A stretch of 64,000 bases of DNA from an uncultured Fretibacterium sp. GTDB lineage: Bacteria > Synergistota > Synergistia > Synergistales > Aminobacteriaceae. Every line of letters starts with the position of its first letter. Position 1 is the stretch's first letter. Below the pieces are notes generated by a model. It had not been told where the DNA came from. It worked only from the letters and a program-made list of their open reading frames with translations, and did not search any database. The DNA lies in assembly GCF_963548695.1 (NCBI RefSeq), contig NZ_CAUUWA010000003.1:9408-73407 (forward strand), in the 5' to 3' direction. Shown here piece by piece: positions 17,402-26,490 of the stretch. Position numbers and translations under genes: made by a program.

Positions 17402-18795
17402 GGCCGCTCCCCGCCGGACCCGCCGAACAGCTCCATCGCCTCGCGCATAAGGGGTGTGGAGGCGAACAGGATGAGATGGTCGCCGGCCTGGAGCCGTGTG
17501 GCCCCATCCGGGACCAACACCTTCTCCCTCCTGCCCAGCAGCGCCACCAGGACCCCTTTCGGCAGCTTCAGCTCTGAAAGGGGAATATCCGTCAGGCCGT
17601 GCTCCGCCGGCAGGACGATCTCCAGCATCTCAGCGTCGATCTTCTCGATGATCGACAGGGCCCGGGCATGTCCAGGGTAGCGGATGGTCCTCAGGATCAT
17701 CGCGGCCAGCGCCTCGTTGGGGTCCACCACGGCATCGACGGGCATATGGTTCGGCATGTCCTGATAGAGACGCCGCCGCACAACCGCGATGCTCTTGCGA
17801 GCCCCCATGGACTTCGCGATGGCGGCATAGACCAGGTTGACCTCGTCGGAGGCCGTAGCGCAAACGTAGCCGTCCGCCTCCTCGATACCCTCCTCCAGCA
17901 GGAGCGCCCGGTCGGCCCCGTCCCCGTTCAGGACCAGCGCCTCGCCCAGCTCCCCGGCCAGTTTTTCGCACTGCTGCGGGTCACGGTCTATCAGGCGGAT
18001 CCTGACGTTGCCATACTCCTTCTGGATCCTCTGGACGACCTGATAGCCCAGCTTGCCTCCGCCCACCACGAATACCTTGCGCAGAGGCCGGGTGCTCCTG
18101 AGCTGGAAGAGCCTCTCCAGCATCCAGACCTGTTCCCGATAGGAGACGACGTAACAGAGGTCTCCGGCCTTCAGCACCGTGTCGCCGTCCGGCACGATAT
18201 TCCTGCCCTCCGACCGCTCCTCCTCCGACCGCTCTACGTAGACGACGATTGCCACCAAATCCGGATGGACCCTGCGAATCTCCTTGAGGGAGAGGTCCAC
18301 CAGAGGGGAGCCCTCCGCAACGCGAAAGGCGTAGATGGCCGCGCGGCCGCCCAGCAGCTCCGCCGTCCGCACGGCCGTGCTGACGGACAGAAGCTCCAGT
18401 ATCTCCCGCGCGACGGACCGCTCGGGCGAGAGCATGAGGTCAATGCCCAGGTCCCGCCCCCAGGTCGGGGAATCCGTGAACTCGAGCCCTCGCACCCGGG
18501 AGATGACCCTGCGGACCCCCGCATGGCGCGCGATCCAGCAGGAGAGCATGTTAACCTCATCTCTATCCGTGCAGGCCACGAGGAGGTCGACCGTGCAGCC
18601 CTCCCGAACCCCGGCGTCGTAGAGCACCTGGGGCCGGGCTCCATTGCCGTGAACGACACGGACATCCAGCTCCTCCGCCACATGATCCGCATGCTCCTCG
18701 TTCTGCTCCACCAGGTTGATGTCGTGTCCCTCCGCGGCCAGGGTGGCGGCGACGCTGCGCCCAACCTCCCCGGCCCCGACGATGACGATGTTCAT
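17398..18795 (-). CDS. trkA: Trk system potassium uptake regulator TrkA
   Basis: 465 residues from the ATG at 18795, which overlaps the thioesterase stop (ATGA); a start six codons earlier lacks that logic. Two RCK units in tandem each begin with a Rossmann NAD-binding core: MNIVIVGAGEVGRSVA at residue 1 and KVFVVGGGKLGYQVV near residue 233. Each is followed by a TrkA_C lobe; the second ends LQAGDHLILFAS. The full-length, double-domain form is that of classical TrkA, which gates TrkH in response to NAD(H) and nucleotides. It is encoded between an acyl-ACP thioesterase and trkH in one coupled transcript. Confidence 0.95.
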   Translation of the reverse strand: MNIVIVGAGEVGRSVAATLAAEGHDINLVEQNEEHADHVAEELDVRVVHGNGARPQVLYDAGVREGCTVDLLVACTDRDEVNMLSCWIARHAGVRRVISRVRGLEFTDSPTWGRDLGIDLMLSPERSVAREILELLSVSTAVRTAELLGGRAAIYAFRVAEGSPLVDLSLKEIRRVHPDLVAIVVYVERSEEERSEGRNIVPDGDTVLKAGDLCYVVSYREQVWMLERLFQLRSTRPLRKVFVVGGGKLGYQVVQRIQKEYGNVRIRLIDRDPQQCEKLAGELGEALVLNGDGADRALLLEEGIEEADGYVCATASDEVNLVYAAIAKSMGARKSIAVVRRRLYQDMPNHMPVDAVVDPNEALAAMILRTIRYPGHARALSIIEKIDAEMLEIVLPAEHGLTDIPLSELKLPKGVLVALLGRREKVLVPDGATRLQAGDHLILFASTPLMREAMELFGGSGGERP

Positions 18796-19562
18796 GAGCG
18801 GTACGGCCCCCAAGAGCAGGAGAAGGTGGTCAGGGATCGGCCGCTTCCGCGGACCGCGCCGGCGACCTCGTAGACGAACGTCCGCACCTCGCCGGAACCG
18901 GACTCCTCAAGCTCACAGACCCGGACCGTCAGGACGTCGCCCAACTTGGCGCTAGCGCGGAACGAGGCGGAGATCGACCTCGGGCCCCAGGTCATAAGGT
19001 CTATCGGGGTCGCCTCGAAGATCCACTCGAAGTAGACGGCGTTGTTGACATGCCCGTTGGCATCCAGGTCGTGAAACCGGACTGGATAGACGGTCTCGTG
19101 AACCTCCCCGGCGCCGGGCTCGGAAAAGTCGGGAATGTCGCGGAAGTCGGGGTCGATCGGCTCCGTGTCGCGGCTCAGGAACTCGGGGAGATGCGCCGCC
19201 GGACGCACGGGCCGGCCGGCGGCCAGGTCCAGCAGGAGCCAGGAGGTCTTGGCCCAGACCAGCGGGATCCCCGACGGCGTCTCCACCTGGAAGACGCGCA
19301 GAGTGCGATAGCCATGATTCATGTCGTGAAAGGTTTTGACGACGAAGTGCTCGTCCATCGCCGGCAGGCGCTGCAGCAGTTCCACCTCGTAGCGCAGCAA
19401 CACCCAGGAGTAGCCGCGGGCCAGTACCTGCGTGGGGCCACCCTCCAGTCCGGTTGCCGCCAGACTGGCGGTATCCTGCAGATGATTCAGCAGCCCGTGC
19501 AGCTTCAGCTCGCCGTGACAGGACGCGTCGGACGGCAGAACCGTCAGTTCCCGGACGTACAT
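18792..19562 (-). CDS. Acyl-ACP thioesterase (FatA/FatB family)
   Basis: 256 residues with a double hot-dog fold. The first half begins LHGLLNHLQDTASLAA and carries SWVLLRYEVELLQRLP. The second half has the diagnostic RFHDLDANGHVNNAVYFEWI, which contains the Asn and His of the active site. Bacterial members release free fatty acids from acyl carrier protein in the cytoplasm. It is the first gene of a tightly overlapping set with trkA and trkH; the functional connection is unknown. It is divergent from dnaA, so its promoter lies within the 19563-19948 region beside the DnaA boxes. Confidence 0.88.
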   Translation of the reverse strand: MYVRELTVLPSDASCHGELKLHGLLNHLQDTASLAATGLEGGPTQVLARGYSWVLLRYEVELLQRLPAMDEHFVVKTFHDMNHGYRTLRVFQVETPSGIPLVWAKTSWLLLDLAAGRPVRPAAHLPEFLSRDTEPIDPDFRDIPDFSEPGAGEVHETVYPVRFHDLDANGHVNNAVYFEWIFEATPIDLMTWGPRSISASFRASAKLGDVLTVRVCELEESGSGEVRTFVYEVAGAVRGSGRSLTTFSCSWGPYRS

Positions 19563-19948
19563 CGTTCAGTGTTCCTCCTTACCCAACCCATACTTTACCC
19601 GCTTCATACTTTCCGTCTCCCGGGGATCTTCCCGTCGATAATTCCTTACCGAATATCTCCCCTTTGCACCATGATATCATTAAACTTCCCAGTACATGAA
19701 CCGGCGTCCTATCGCTCAACCCGAGGGGCGCCAATTCAGGGTTATCCACAGTATTATCATGGTTTATCTGTGGATAAGTGTATAATTAGGATAAACGAGC
19801 CCGAATTAGGGAATTCTTTGTGGATGGACTTGTGCACCCCATGAGGAAAAAATGAAAAATATTGTTGTAAGCTGGATAACTAGGAGAAAGCCGGCACTTT
19901 GCGGCCTGCCGTAACTGGGGATAGACTCCATTGCAGGGGTGAAACGGA
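19563..19948. other. Putative oriC part upstream of dnaA, with DnaA boxes
   Basis: This AT-richer 386-bp spacer contains a consensus DnaA box TTATCCACA (19742-19750), a second consensus box in the opposite orientation (TGTGGATAA, 19769-19777), and weaker 9-mers at 19819-19827 (TGTGGATGG) and 19871-19879 (GCTGGATAA). Together with the boxes between dnaA and dnaN it probably forms a bipartite origin and also autoregulates dnaA. The assignment is by sequence pattern and gene neighbourhood; unwinding elements were not located. Confidence 0.7.
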
Positions 19949-21286
19949 TTGCAGAAGGATATGAGGGAACTGAAGGAACTGTGGGACGGAATCGTCCAGG
20001 GCGCCGTCCTGCCGGAGGGTGCGGTCTCGCTGTGGCTGACCACGTGCGTGCCCGTGACCCTGGAGGAGGACGACCTGGTGGTGGATACGTCGAACCCCTT
20101 CACGCAGGAGTACATCACCAAAAATTTTTTAAGCGAGCTGAATCGCTCCGCCCGGGCCGGCGGGGCAGTCAAGGGCATCCGCCTTAAGGCCAGCGTCCAC
20201 CCCGAGGGGGAGGACAAGAAACAGGAGTGGGTGGCCCGTGCCGAGGAGGCCAGTCGACCGGAGCCAAACCGGGCCAACCTGAACCCGAACTATACCTTCT
20301 CCACCTTCGTCGTGGGCAAGTCCAACCGCCTCGCCCACGCGGCCAGCCTGGCCGTAGCGGAGATGCCGGGGAAGGCATACAACCCGCTCTTCATCTGGGG
20401 CGGGGTCGGCCTCGGCAAGACACACCTGATGCACGCCATCTGCCACTACGCGCTCTCGCGCTCACACGGGCTGAGGGCGCTCTACCTCAGTGCGGAGAAG
20501 TTCCTGAACGAGTTCGTCCAGGCCATCGGATCCTCGAAGATGCCTCAATTCAAGGAACGCTACCGCAACGTGGACATCCTGCTGATCGACGACATCCAGT
20601 TTCTCGGCAACAAGGGTCAGAGTCAGGAGGAGTTCTTCCATACTTTCAACACCCTTCATGAGGGCAACAAACAGGTCGTCATCTGTTCGGACCGCCAGCC
20701 CTCCGAGCTCCAGAACATCGAGGACCGGCTGATCAGCCGCTTCGCCTGGGGGTTGGTGACGGACATCCAGCCGCCGGACCTGGAGACCCGTATCGCCATC
20801 CTTCAGAAGAAGGCCTTGTTCCGAGAGTACGAGATGCCCGATGAGGTCATCCACTTTCTGGCCCAGCACATCCCCAGCAACATCCGGGAGCTGGAGGGCG
20901 CCCTCAATCGCGTCATCGCATGCGCGGAGCTCTCCGGAGAGTCCATCACGATCGAGAAGACCTCCGTCTGGCTCAAGGACATCCTCCGCATGGACCTGAA
21001 GGGACCCGTAACGATCGAGGGCATCCAGGCCGTCGTAGCCGAGAACTTCGGCATGAACCCGGACGACCTCGCCGGGTCCAAGCGCACGGCGGAGATAGCC
21101 CTGGCCCGCCAGATCGCCATGTACCTCTGTCGTGAACTCACGGATATCAGCTTACAGCGGATCGGGCACGCCTTCCGCAAGAAGGACCACACAACCGTTA
21201 TCCACGCTCAGAGGAAGATAGAGCAGCTCATCAAGTCCGACCCGGATGTAAGGCGGACTGTGGACAACATACGGAACAAGTTGTGA
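19949..21286 (+). CDS. dnaA: Chromosomal replication initiator DnaA
   Basis: 445 residues. Domain I is at about 1-80, followed by a short linker. The AAA+ domain has Walker A GGVGLGKTHL (about 151-160), Walker B ILLIDDIQFL and the arginine finger region ISRFAWGLV. The C-terminal box-binding helix-turn-helix ends with the DnaA signature KKDHTTVIHA. A TTG start at 19949 fits the AGGGGTG ribosome site seven bases upstream; an ATG four codons later has a site that is too close. DnaA binds the 9-mer boxes on either side of the gene and opens the origin. The order dnaA-dnaN-recF is conserved in many bacteria. Confidence 0.98.
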   Translation: MQKDMRELKELWDGIVQGAVLPEGAVSLWLTTCVPVTLEEDDLVVDTSNPFTQEYITKNFLSELNRSARAGGAVKGIRLKASVHPEGEDKKQEWVARAEEASRPEPNRANLNPNYTFSTFVVGKSNRLAHAASLAVAEMPGKAYNPLFIWGGVGLGKTHLMHAICHYALSRSHGLRALYLSAEKFLNEFVQAIGSSKMPQFKERYRNVDILLIDDIQFLGNKGQSQEEFFHTFNTLHEGNKQVVICSDRQPSELQNIEDRLISRFAWGLVTDIQPPDLETRIAILQKKALFREYEMPDEVIHFLAQHIPSNIRELEGALNRVIACAELSGESITIEKTSVWLKDILRMDLKGPVTIEGIQAVVAENFGMNPDDLAGSKRTAEIALARQIAMYLCRELTDISLQRIGHAFRKKDHTTVIHAQRKIEQLIKSDPDVRRTVDNIRNKL

Positions 21287-21309
21287 AGGCGTATGGGGAT
21301 GGTCGATAG

Positions 21310-21505
21310 TTTTCCACAACCCTCCCCGACAAACCGCAGGAGCGCACACAAAATCCACAGGCCGTCCACGGCGGATTCACCACTGGCCCACACCCTACAA
21401 AAAGCGCAGCCGACGGACGGCGGACGGGATATCCACAACCTTGTTCAACACTACTACTACTATCTTTACTCTTAAAAAAAAAGAACGCAAAGATGACTGT
21501 CCACA
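21310..21505. other. DnaA-box cluster between dnaA and dnaN
   Basis: Four plus-oriented boxes differing from the consensus only in the first positions occur at 21310-21318 (TTTTCCACA), 21351-21359 (AAATCCACA), 21429-21437 (ATATCCACA) and 21497-21505 (CTGTCCACA). They are followed by an AT-rich run at 21440-21482. This is the usual site of the unwinding region in dnaA-dnaN type origins. Confidence 0.65.
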
Positions 21506-21575
21506 GAGAGGTTCTTCACAACCCCTCCAGAAAAACCCCGGACAGAGAAGCGCACAGAAGGGAACGGTGAACACG

Positions 21576-22820
21576 ATGAAGATAGAGCTCGACCGCCTGG
21601 AGTTCCTAAAGGCCTGGCAGATGACCGAGCGATCCAGCAGCACCAAAAGCACCATCAGTGCCGTAAGCGGCATTCTGATCACAGCCTCGGAGGAACAGAC
21701 GTATCTAGAGGCCACGGACTTCAAGACCGCAATACGCTGCTTGGCCCAGGGTGTCCAGACCGTCACCGCAGGTTCGGCGGTCCTGCCGGTCCGAATCTTC
21801 GGTGAGTTTCTCAAAAAAATGCCCCACGACAAGGTCTCGCTGGAAATTAACGACGAGAGAGGCACGCTCTCCGCAGGGAGGAACCGAACTCGTTTTGCCA
21901 CCTGGCCGGTCTCGGAGTTCCCCAACATCCCTCGAAGCGATGGGGCAGACCCCCTGTGCACCATCGTCGCAGCGGACCTGGCCCGGGCTATCTCCGAGGG
22001 TTCGGTCGCCAGTTCGACGCCCGCGGACTTTCCAAAGTACCTGGGCGCCTGTTTGCTGAAAGCCCAAAAGGACCTTCTCAAGGTTGTGGCCACGGACGGA
22101 AAGCGGCTCTCCCTCTCCCAGTGTCCCCGCGAAGCCGGGGCGGAGGTCGACCTGCTGCTCCCCATTCCGGCCCTTAAGGAGCTGGTGCGCCTTCTGATGG
22201 GGAACGCGCCGGAGTCCCGGATAGACGTCCTGTACGACGGCTCCACCGTCTGGTTCCGTCTGGAGGGCCTGGAGTTCTCGGCGCGCCGCGTGGAGTCCTC
22301 CTTTCCGAACTATGAGAAGATCCTCACGCCCGGGGCCTCCACGACCCTCAGAATCCAGCGCGACGAGCTGTTGCCCGCTCTGGAGCGCATCGACATCATG
22401 GTCCGCAACACCCTGACCCGCCTCGTGGTGTTTCACCTCTCGCCCGGTGGGGAGTTCCGTCTGACCGGCAGGGCGCCGGAGCTGGGGACCACCGTGGAGG
22501 TTCTGGACTCCAACATCGATGGTGATCCGCTCCAGGTGGGATTCAACGTCGGGTTCCTTCAGGACGGCCTGAGGGCGCTCGGCAGCGGGGAGATCCGCAT
22601 GGACTTCAACGGCGGGGAGGGACAGACGCGGCTGCTTCGGGAGGGCTCGGAGGATTTTCTGTACATGCTCATGCCAACCCGCCTGAGCCCCCAGGATCTC
22701 ACGGAGGACGAGGAGGTCGAAGAGGCCGAAGCCAAGCCCGACCAGGAACCCCTTCAGGCTCTGGCCGAACTCGCCTCCGAGTCTGATAGGAGCCATAAGG
22801 GGGAAGGAGAGCCATTCTGA
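21576..22820 (+). CDS. dnaN: DNA polymerase III beta sliding clamp
   Basis: 414 residues from the ATG at 21576 (MKIELDRLEFLKAW); an in-frame GTG three codons earlier is possible. It shows the three-fold clamp repeat: the first domain begins with the typical helix and includes GILITASEEQTYLEATDFKT; the second contains LLKAQKDLLKVVATDGKRLS; the third begins TTLRIQRDELLPALERIDIM. The C-terminus is longer than usual, with an acidic tail of about 35 residues after LMPTRL. That tail (EDEEVEEAEAKPDQEP) is absent from most clamps. The protein encircles DNA and tethers polymerase III. Highly expected at this position after dnaA. Confidence 0.97.
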   Translation: MKIELDRLEFLKAWQMTERSSSTKSTISAVSGILITASEEQTYLEATDFKTAIRCLAQGVQTVTAGSAVLPVRIFGEFLKKMPHDKVSLEINDERGTLSAGRNRTRFATWPVSEFPNIPRSDGADPLCTIVAADLARAISEGSVASSTPADFPKYLGACLLKAQKDLLKVVATDGKRLSLSQCPREAGAEVDLLLPIPALKELVRLLMGNAPESRIDVLYDGSTVWFRLEGLEFSARRVESSFPNYEKILTPGASTTLRIQRDELLPALERIDIMVRNTLTRLVVFHLSPGGEFRLTGRAPELGTTVEVLDSNIDGDPLQVGFNVGFLQDGLRALGSGEIRMDFNGGEGQTRLLREGSEDFLYMLMPTRLSPQDLTEDEEVEEAEAKPDQEPLQALAELASESDRSHKGEGEPF

Positions 22821-22887
22821 GGAAAGCCGCTAAATTTCCTCCTTTCCAGTTTTCTCCTTTCCGTTTTCCTACCCTCGGGGCTTTGAG

Positions 22888-23931
22888 ATGAGATTCCAGA
22901 GCACCGCCCTCAGAGGATTTCGGAACCTTGGGACCGTGCGGCGCATAGACTGGGGGCCGGGCTTGAACCTCATTTTGGGCCCAAACGGCGCTGGAAAGAC
23001 GAACCTTCTGGAGTCCCTGAACGTCCTGTCCGGGTGGGGGACGTTCTCGGGGAGGGTGAGTTCGGCCGTGGCCTGGGACTCGCCGGACGGGCGGGCGCTT
23101 CTGGCCGCGCGGACCTCCGGGGAGCGGGATATCGAGGTCTCGGTGCTCCTCTCGTCCCGCATGACCCTGAAGGCGGACGGGGAGCGGATCAGCGGGTCGG
23201 AGCTCCGGGCGCGCCTTCCCTCCCTCTCCTTCCTGCCCACGGACATCGACCTGATTGACGGTCCATCCTCCGTCCGGCGCCGTTTTCTCGATCGGCTCTG
23301 TGCCCTCTGCATCCCCTCTTATGCGCGCCGGCTCTCGGAGTATCGGCAGCTTGTCCGCCATCGCGTCGCCCTTCTGCGGCAGGGCCGTTCTCCCGCGAGG
23401 ACGACCCTGCCCTTTGCGCGTCTGGGGGGGTGGATCCTGGAGAGCCGCAGGCGGGTGCTCGATCGGATGCTGGAAGGCCTGGGGACCGAGCCGAATTTTT
23501 TTCCCCTCTCCCTTCCCTTTCCCTTCATCCTCAGGGCCGAGCCTAAGATCGTGGGGAGCGGTTCCGACTTTCTGCTTGCGGCGCTGGAGGCGACGGCGGA
23601 GCGGGAGGCGCATGCCTGTCGTCCGCTCGCCGGGCCGCACCGGGACGACCTGGTCGTATCGTGTCTCGGGCGCCCTGCCTCCGCCGCCCTCAGCCGAGGA
23701 CAGAAGCGGCGGCTGGTCGTCTCCCTGATTCTGATAGCGGGGCGCTTCGTCGGGACGTATCTTCGGGCACAGCCGGTTTTGCTCCTCGACGATCTTGGGG
23801 CGGAGCTGGATGAGGCGGGGAGGCGGGAGGCGGGGTCCACCCTCCTTGGCACGGGCTGGCAGGTGTTCGTGACGGGGACGGAGAACCCCTTTCCGGAGAC
23901 CCCGGCCCAGATTTACAGCCTTGACTTTTAG
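22888..23931 (+). CDS. recF: DNA replication and repair protein RecF
   Basis: 347 residues. Walker A is LGPNGAGKTNLLE near residues 31-43, the ABC-type signature is ALSRGQKRRLVVSL, and Walker B is PVLLLDDLGAELD, followed by a FVTGTE-type switch strand. The SMC-like head fold without a coiled coil defines RecF, which loads RecA at gaps together with RecO and RecR. The lid segment contains RRRFLDRLC, typical of the family. The start ATG at 22888 has only a weak ribosome site. It sits 67 bp after dnaN in the origin cluster. Confidence 0.96.
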   Translation: MRFQSTALRGFRNLGTVRRIDWGPGLNLILGPNGAGKTNLLESLNVLSGWGTFSGRVSSAVAWDSPDGRALLAARTSGERDIEVSVLLSSRMTLKADGERISGSELRARLPSLSFLPTDIDLIDGPSSVRRRFLDRLCALCIPSYARRLSEYRQLVRHRVALLRQGRSPARTTLPFARLGGWILESRRRVLDRMLEGLGTEPNFFPLSLPFPFILRAEPKIVGSGSDFLLAALEATAEREAHACRPLAGPHRDDLVVSCLGRPASAALSRGQKRRLVVSLILIAGRFVGTYLRAQPVLLLDDLGAELDEAGRREAGSTLLGTGWQVFVTGTENPFPETPAQIYSLDF

Positions 23932-23949
23932 TTTTTTGGAACGGGGTGT

Positions 23950-23993
23950 CGGGGAACACGTTCCCCGACTGGGGGTGTGGGGGCGAAGCCCCC
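23950..23993. repeat. Bipartite palindromic repeat, copy B
   Basis: Palindrome one, CGGGGAACACGTTCCCCG (23950-23967), and palindrome two, GGGGGCGAAGCCCCC (23979-23993), fill the recF-mnmG spacer. The first is nearly repeated at 26849-26862 and the second belongs to the GGGC-GAA-GCCC hairpin type seen in the other copies. Confidence 0.7.
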
Positions 23994-24030
23994 GTGTTGT
24001 CGGGTCGTTTGCGTTGTGAGGTGATCTTCC

Positions 24031-25950
24031 ATGTTTCAGGACCGGTATGATGTCGTGGTGATCGGCGGAGGGCACGCGGGGTGTGAGGCGGCGCTGGCGG
24101 CCGCCCGGATGGGGCGCCGCACTTTGCTTTTGACCCTCGGGGTGGACGGCACGGCGCTGATGCCCTGCAACCCCTCGATCGGCGGTCCTGCGAAGGGGCA
24201 TCTGGTCCGGGAGGTCAGCGCCCTGGGGGGCGAGCAGGCCCGTGCCGCGGATGCCTCCACCCTGATGATCCGCTGGCTGAACACCTCGAAGGGCGTCGCC
24301 GTCCGGGCGCTGCGCGCGCAATGCGACCCGGCGCGGTACGCGGCCCATTATCGGGGTCTGCTCTATTCCTGCAAGAACCTCGACCTGCATCAGGACGAGG
24401 CCGTGGAGCTGCTGATCGACGGCTCCCGAATCCGGGGGGTTCTCACCCGTCATGGTTCGCGCTACGAGGCCCGTGCGGTCGTCCTCTGTTCGGGGACGTA
24501 CCTCGGCGGCCGGGTCTACGTGGGGGAGGCGGATTTTCCCTCCGGACCGATGGGGCAGGCGCCGGCCGAGCGCCTGCTCGAGTCCCTGAGGGCTTTGGGT
24601 CTGAGGCTGGGGTATATGAGGACGGACACGACGCCGCGCCTGAACCTCGACACCCTCGACCTGTCCTCGGCGGCGCCGCAGCGGTCGGAGGAGGAGCCGC
24701 TCTGCTTCGATATCTGGGGCGAAAAGCGTGTCCATCGGTCGGACTACGCCTGCTGGTTCTCCCGGACGACGGAGCGCACCCACGAGATCCTGGAGCGAAA
24801 CATCCACCGTTCCCCACTCGTCACGGGGAGGATGGGCGTCCTCGGGCCACGCTACTGTCCCTCCATCGAGGATAAGTTTCTGCGCTTCCCGGACAGAAGG
24901 ACCCATCCCATCGTCTTCGAGCCCGTGTCGGCCGACTCGAAGGAGGTCTATGTCCAGAATTTTTCCACCAGCCTGCCCTACGACGTGCAGGTCGAGATGG
25001 TGCGTTCCCTTCCGGGATGTGCGGAGGCCAAGATTGTCCGGCCCGGATATGGGATACGTTATGCGTATCTAACGCCTGATCAACTTTCACCTTCATTGGA
25101 GAACCGCGAGCTTGGGGGGTTTTTCTGCGCCGGTCAGGTCAACGGGACCTCGGGCTACGAGGAGGCTGCGGCTCAGGGGCTCCTGGCCGGGATCAACGCG
25201 GCTCTGTCGGTGAGGGACGAGCCGCCGCTTGTTTTGAGCCGTTCGGACGGGTACCTTGGGGTCCTGGCGGACGATCTGACGACGAAGAGCACGGACGAGC
25301 CTTACAGGATGCTGACCAGCCGCTGCGAGCATCGCCTGCTGATGCGGCACGACAACGCAGCACGCCGGCTCTCCCCGCTGGCGCACCGTCTCGGGCTGCT
25401 GAGCCCGGAGCACTGGGCCAAGCTGGAACGGCGGTGGGAGTGCGAGGACCGGGAGATTGCCCGGCTGGAATCGGTCCGCATCGTGCCCTCGGAGGAGACG
25501 GACCGCCTCTGCGAGGCGTTTGGGGCCGAGCCGCCGAGGGAGCCGCTGACGGCCGCAGCATTCCTGCGACATCGCGGGGCGACGTATCCTTTAGTGGAAA
25601 AGCTGATCGAAAAGCTGATCGGGGAGCCGGCTCCGCATGGGTCGGCCCTGGAGCCTGACTCGGAATTTTACGTTGAGACGAGCCTGCGTTATGCGGGCTA
25701 TCTGGAAAAGGAGGCCCGACTGGCCGAGCGCATGGCCGGTCTGGACGGCGTGCTCGTCCCGGACGGGTTCGACTACTCTGCCGTGAAGGGGCTCTCCTCG
25801 GAGGGGCGTCAGAAGCTCCTGCGCTTCCGTCCCCGGTCGCTTGGGGCGGCGTTGAGGATATCCGGGGTCACGCCCGCCGACGTCCAGCTCCTCTCCGTCG
25901 TCGTCAGGCGAATGGGTGGGGACTACGTAGAGGGGGGGAGAGCGCGATGA
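24031..25950 (+). CDS. mnmG: tRNA uridine 5-carboxymethylaminomethyl modification enzyme MnmG (GidA)
   Basis: 639 residues. The FAD-binding dinucleotide fold is at residues 8-20 (VVVIGGGHAGCEA), then the family motifs NPSIGGPAKGHLVREV and a long central region with GRMGVLGPRYCPSIEDK. FCAGQVNGTSGYEEAAAQG marks the second FAD segment and the C-terminal helical domain binds MnmE. The enzyme, with MnmE, modifies the wobble uridine of several tRNAs. A GAGGTGAT ribosome site precedes the ATG. Its stop overlaps the start of the DciA-like gene by four bases. Location in the origin cluster is common for gidA. Confidence 0.97.
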   Translation: MFQDRYDVVVIGGGHAGCEAALAAARMGRRTLLLTLGVDGTALMPCNPSIGGPAKGHLVREVSALGGEQARAADASTLMIRWLNTSKGVAVRALRAQCDPARYAAHYRGLLYSCKNLDLHQDEAVELLIDGSRIRGVLTRHGSRYEARAVVLCSGTYLGGRVYVGEADFPSGPMGQAPAERLLESLRALGLRLGYMRTDTTPRLNLDTLDLSSAAPQRSEEEPLCFDIWGEKRVHRSDYACWFSRTTERTHEILERNIHRSPLVTGRMGVLGPRYCPSIEDKFLRFPDRRTHPIVFEPVSADSKEVYVQNFSTSLPYDVQVEMVRSLPGCAEAKIVRPGYGIRYAYLTPDQLSPSLENRELGGFFCAGQVNGTSGYEEAAAQGLLAGINAALSVRDEPPLVLSRSDGYLGVLADDLTTKSTDEPYRMLTSRCEHRLLMRHDNAARRLSPLAHRLGLLSPEHWAKLERRWECEDREIARLESVRIVPSEETDRLCEAFGAEPPREPLTAAAFLRHRGATYPLVEKLIEKLIGEPAPHGSALEPDSEFYVETSLRYAGYLEKEARLAERMAGLDGVLVPDGFDYSAVKGLSSEGRQKLLRFRPRSLGAALRISGVTPADVQLLSVVVRRMGGDYVEGGRAR

Positions 25951-26468
25951 AGGGGCCAACGGGGGAGAACGTCCAGAACGCGATTCGAGCGGGGCGCGGG
26001 CGTCTGGAACGGGTGGCGTCCCTGAAGGAACTTTTAGAGGAGATGGTCCCCGGGCGGAACGAATGGATCGAAAAGCTCAAAGATATTATGAAAAACTGGG
26101 CGGCGATCGTCGGGCCCGGACGGGCCCGTCTCTCGGCTCCTTACGAGCTGGAGGACGGAGAACTGCGGATTGCCGTGGCGACGCCCCATGCCGCCCAGCA
26201 GATAGTCAATATGAAGGGCAACATCCTCCGCATCCTGGGGAACCGCTGGAACCTGGACGTCGAGGGGATTCGGGTCACCCTCGGGCCGCCGCCCCCGAGG
26301 CCCCGGCCCCTGCAGGATGTTCCAAGACGCCGACATCCGTGCGTCGTGCTTCCGCAGGAGGAGGTCGAGGAGCTCAGGAGGTCCTGCCCCGAGACGCTGT
26401 CCGACGAGGCTGCGGAAGGGCTGGCCCGCCTTCGCGCCTACTTCGCCCGCCGCTTCCCCCGCGCGTGA
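25947..26468 (+). CDS. DciA-like (DUF721) protein
   Basis: 173 residues. The central part, about residues 45-110 (WAAIVGPGRARLSAPYELEDG and then LRIAVATPHAAQQI), matches the DUF721 fold. That fold includes DciA, the helicase operator that helps load DnaB in bacteria without DnaC or DnaI. The N-terminal 30 residues and the proline-rich stretch after residue 115 (PPPPRPRPL) are variable. Its start overlaps the mnmG stop (ATGA), so it is expressed with the origin genes, in keeping with a replication role. The function is inferred from family and context. Confidence 0.75.
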   Translation: MKGPTGENVQNAIRAGRGRLERVASLKELLEEMVPGRNEWIEKLKDIMKNWAAIVGPGRARLSAPYELEDGELRIAVATPHAAQQIVNMKGNILRILGNRWNLDVEGIRVTLGPPPPRPRPLQDVPRRRHPCVVLPQEEVEELRRSCPETLSDEAAEGLARLRAYFARRFPRA

Positions 26469-26490
26469 TTCGAGGGCATAAAGCAAGGGG

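Noticed and set aside
15926..17680. 584-codon plus-strand frame opposite trkH
   Set aside because: The translation is low-complexity, rich in Gly, Pro, His and Gln, while the minus strand encodes a complete TrkH.
22699..24906. 735-codon minus-strand frame across dnaN, recF and mnmG
   Set aside because: It runs opposite three genuine conserved genes and has no domain-like sequence.
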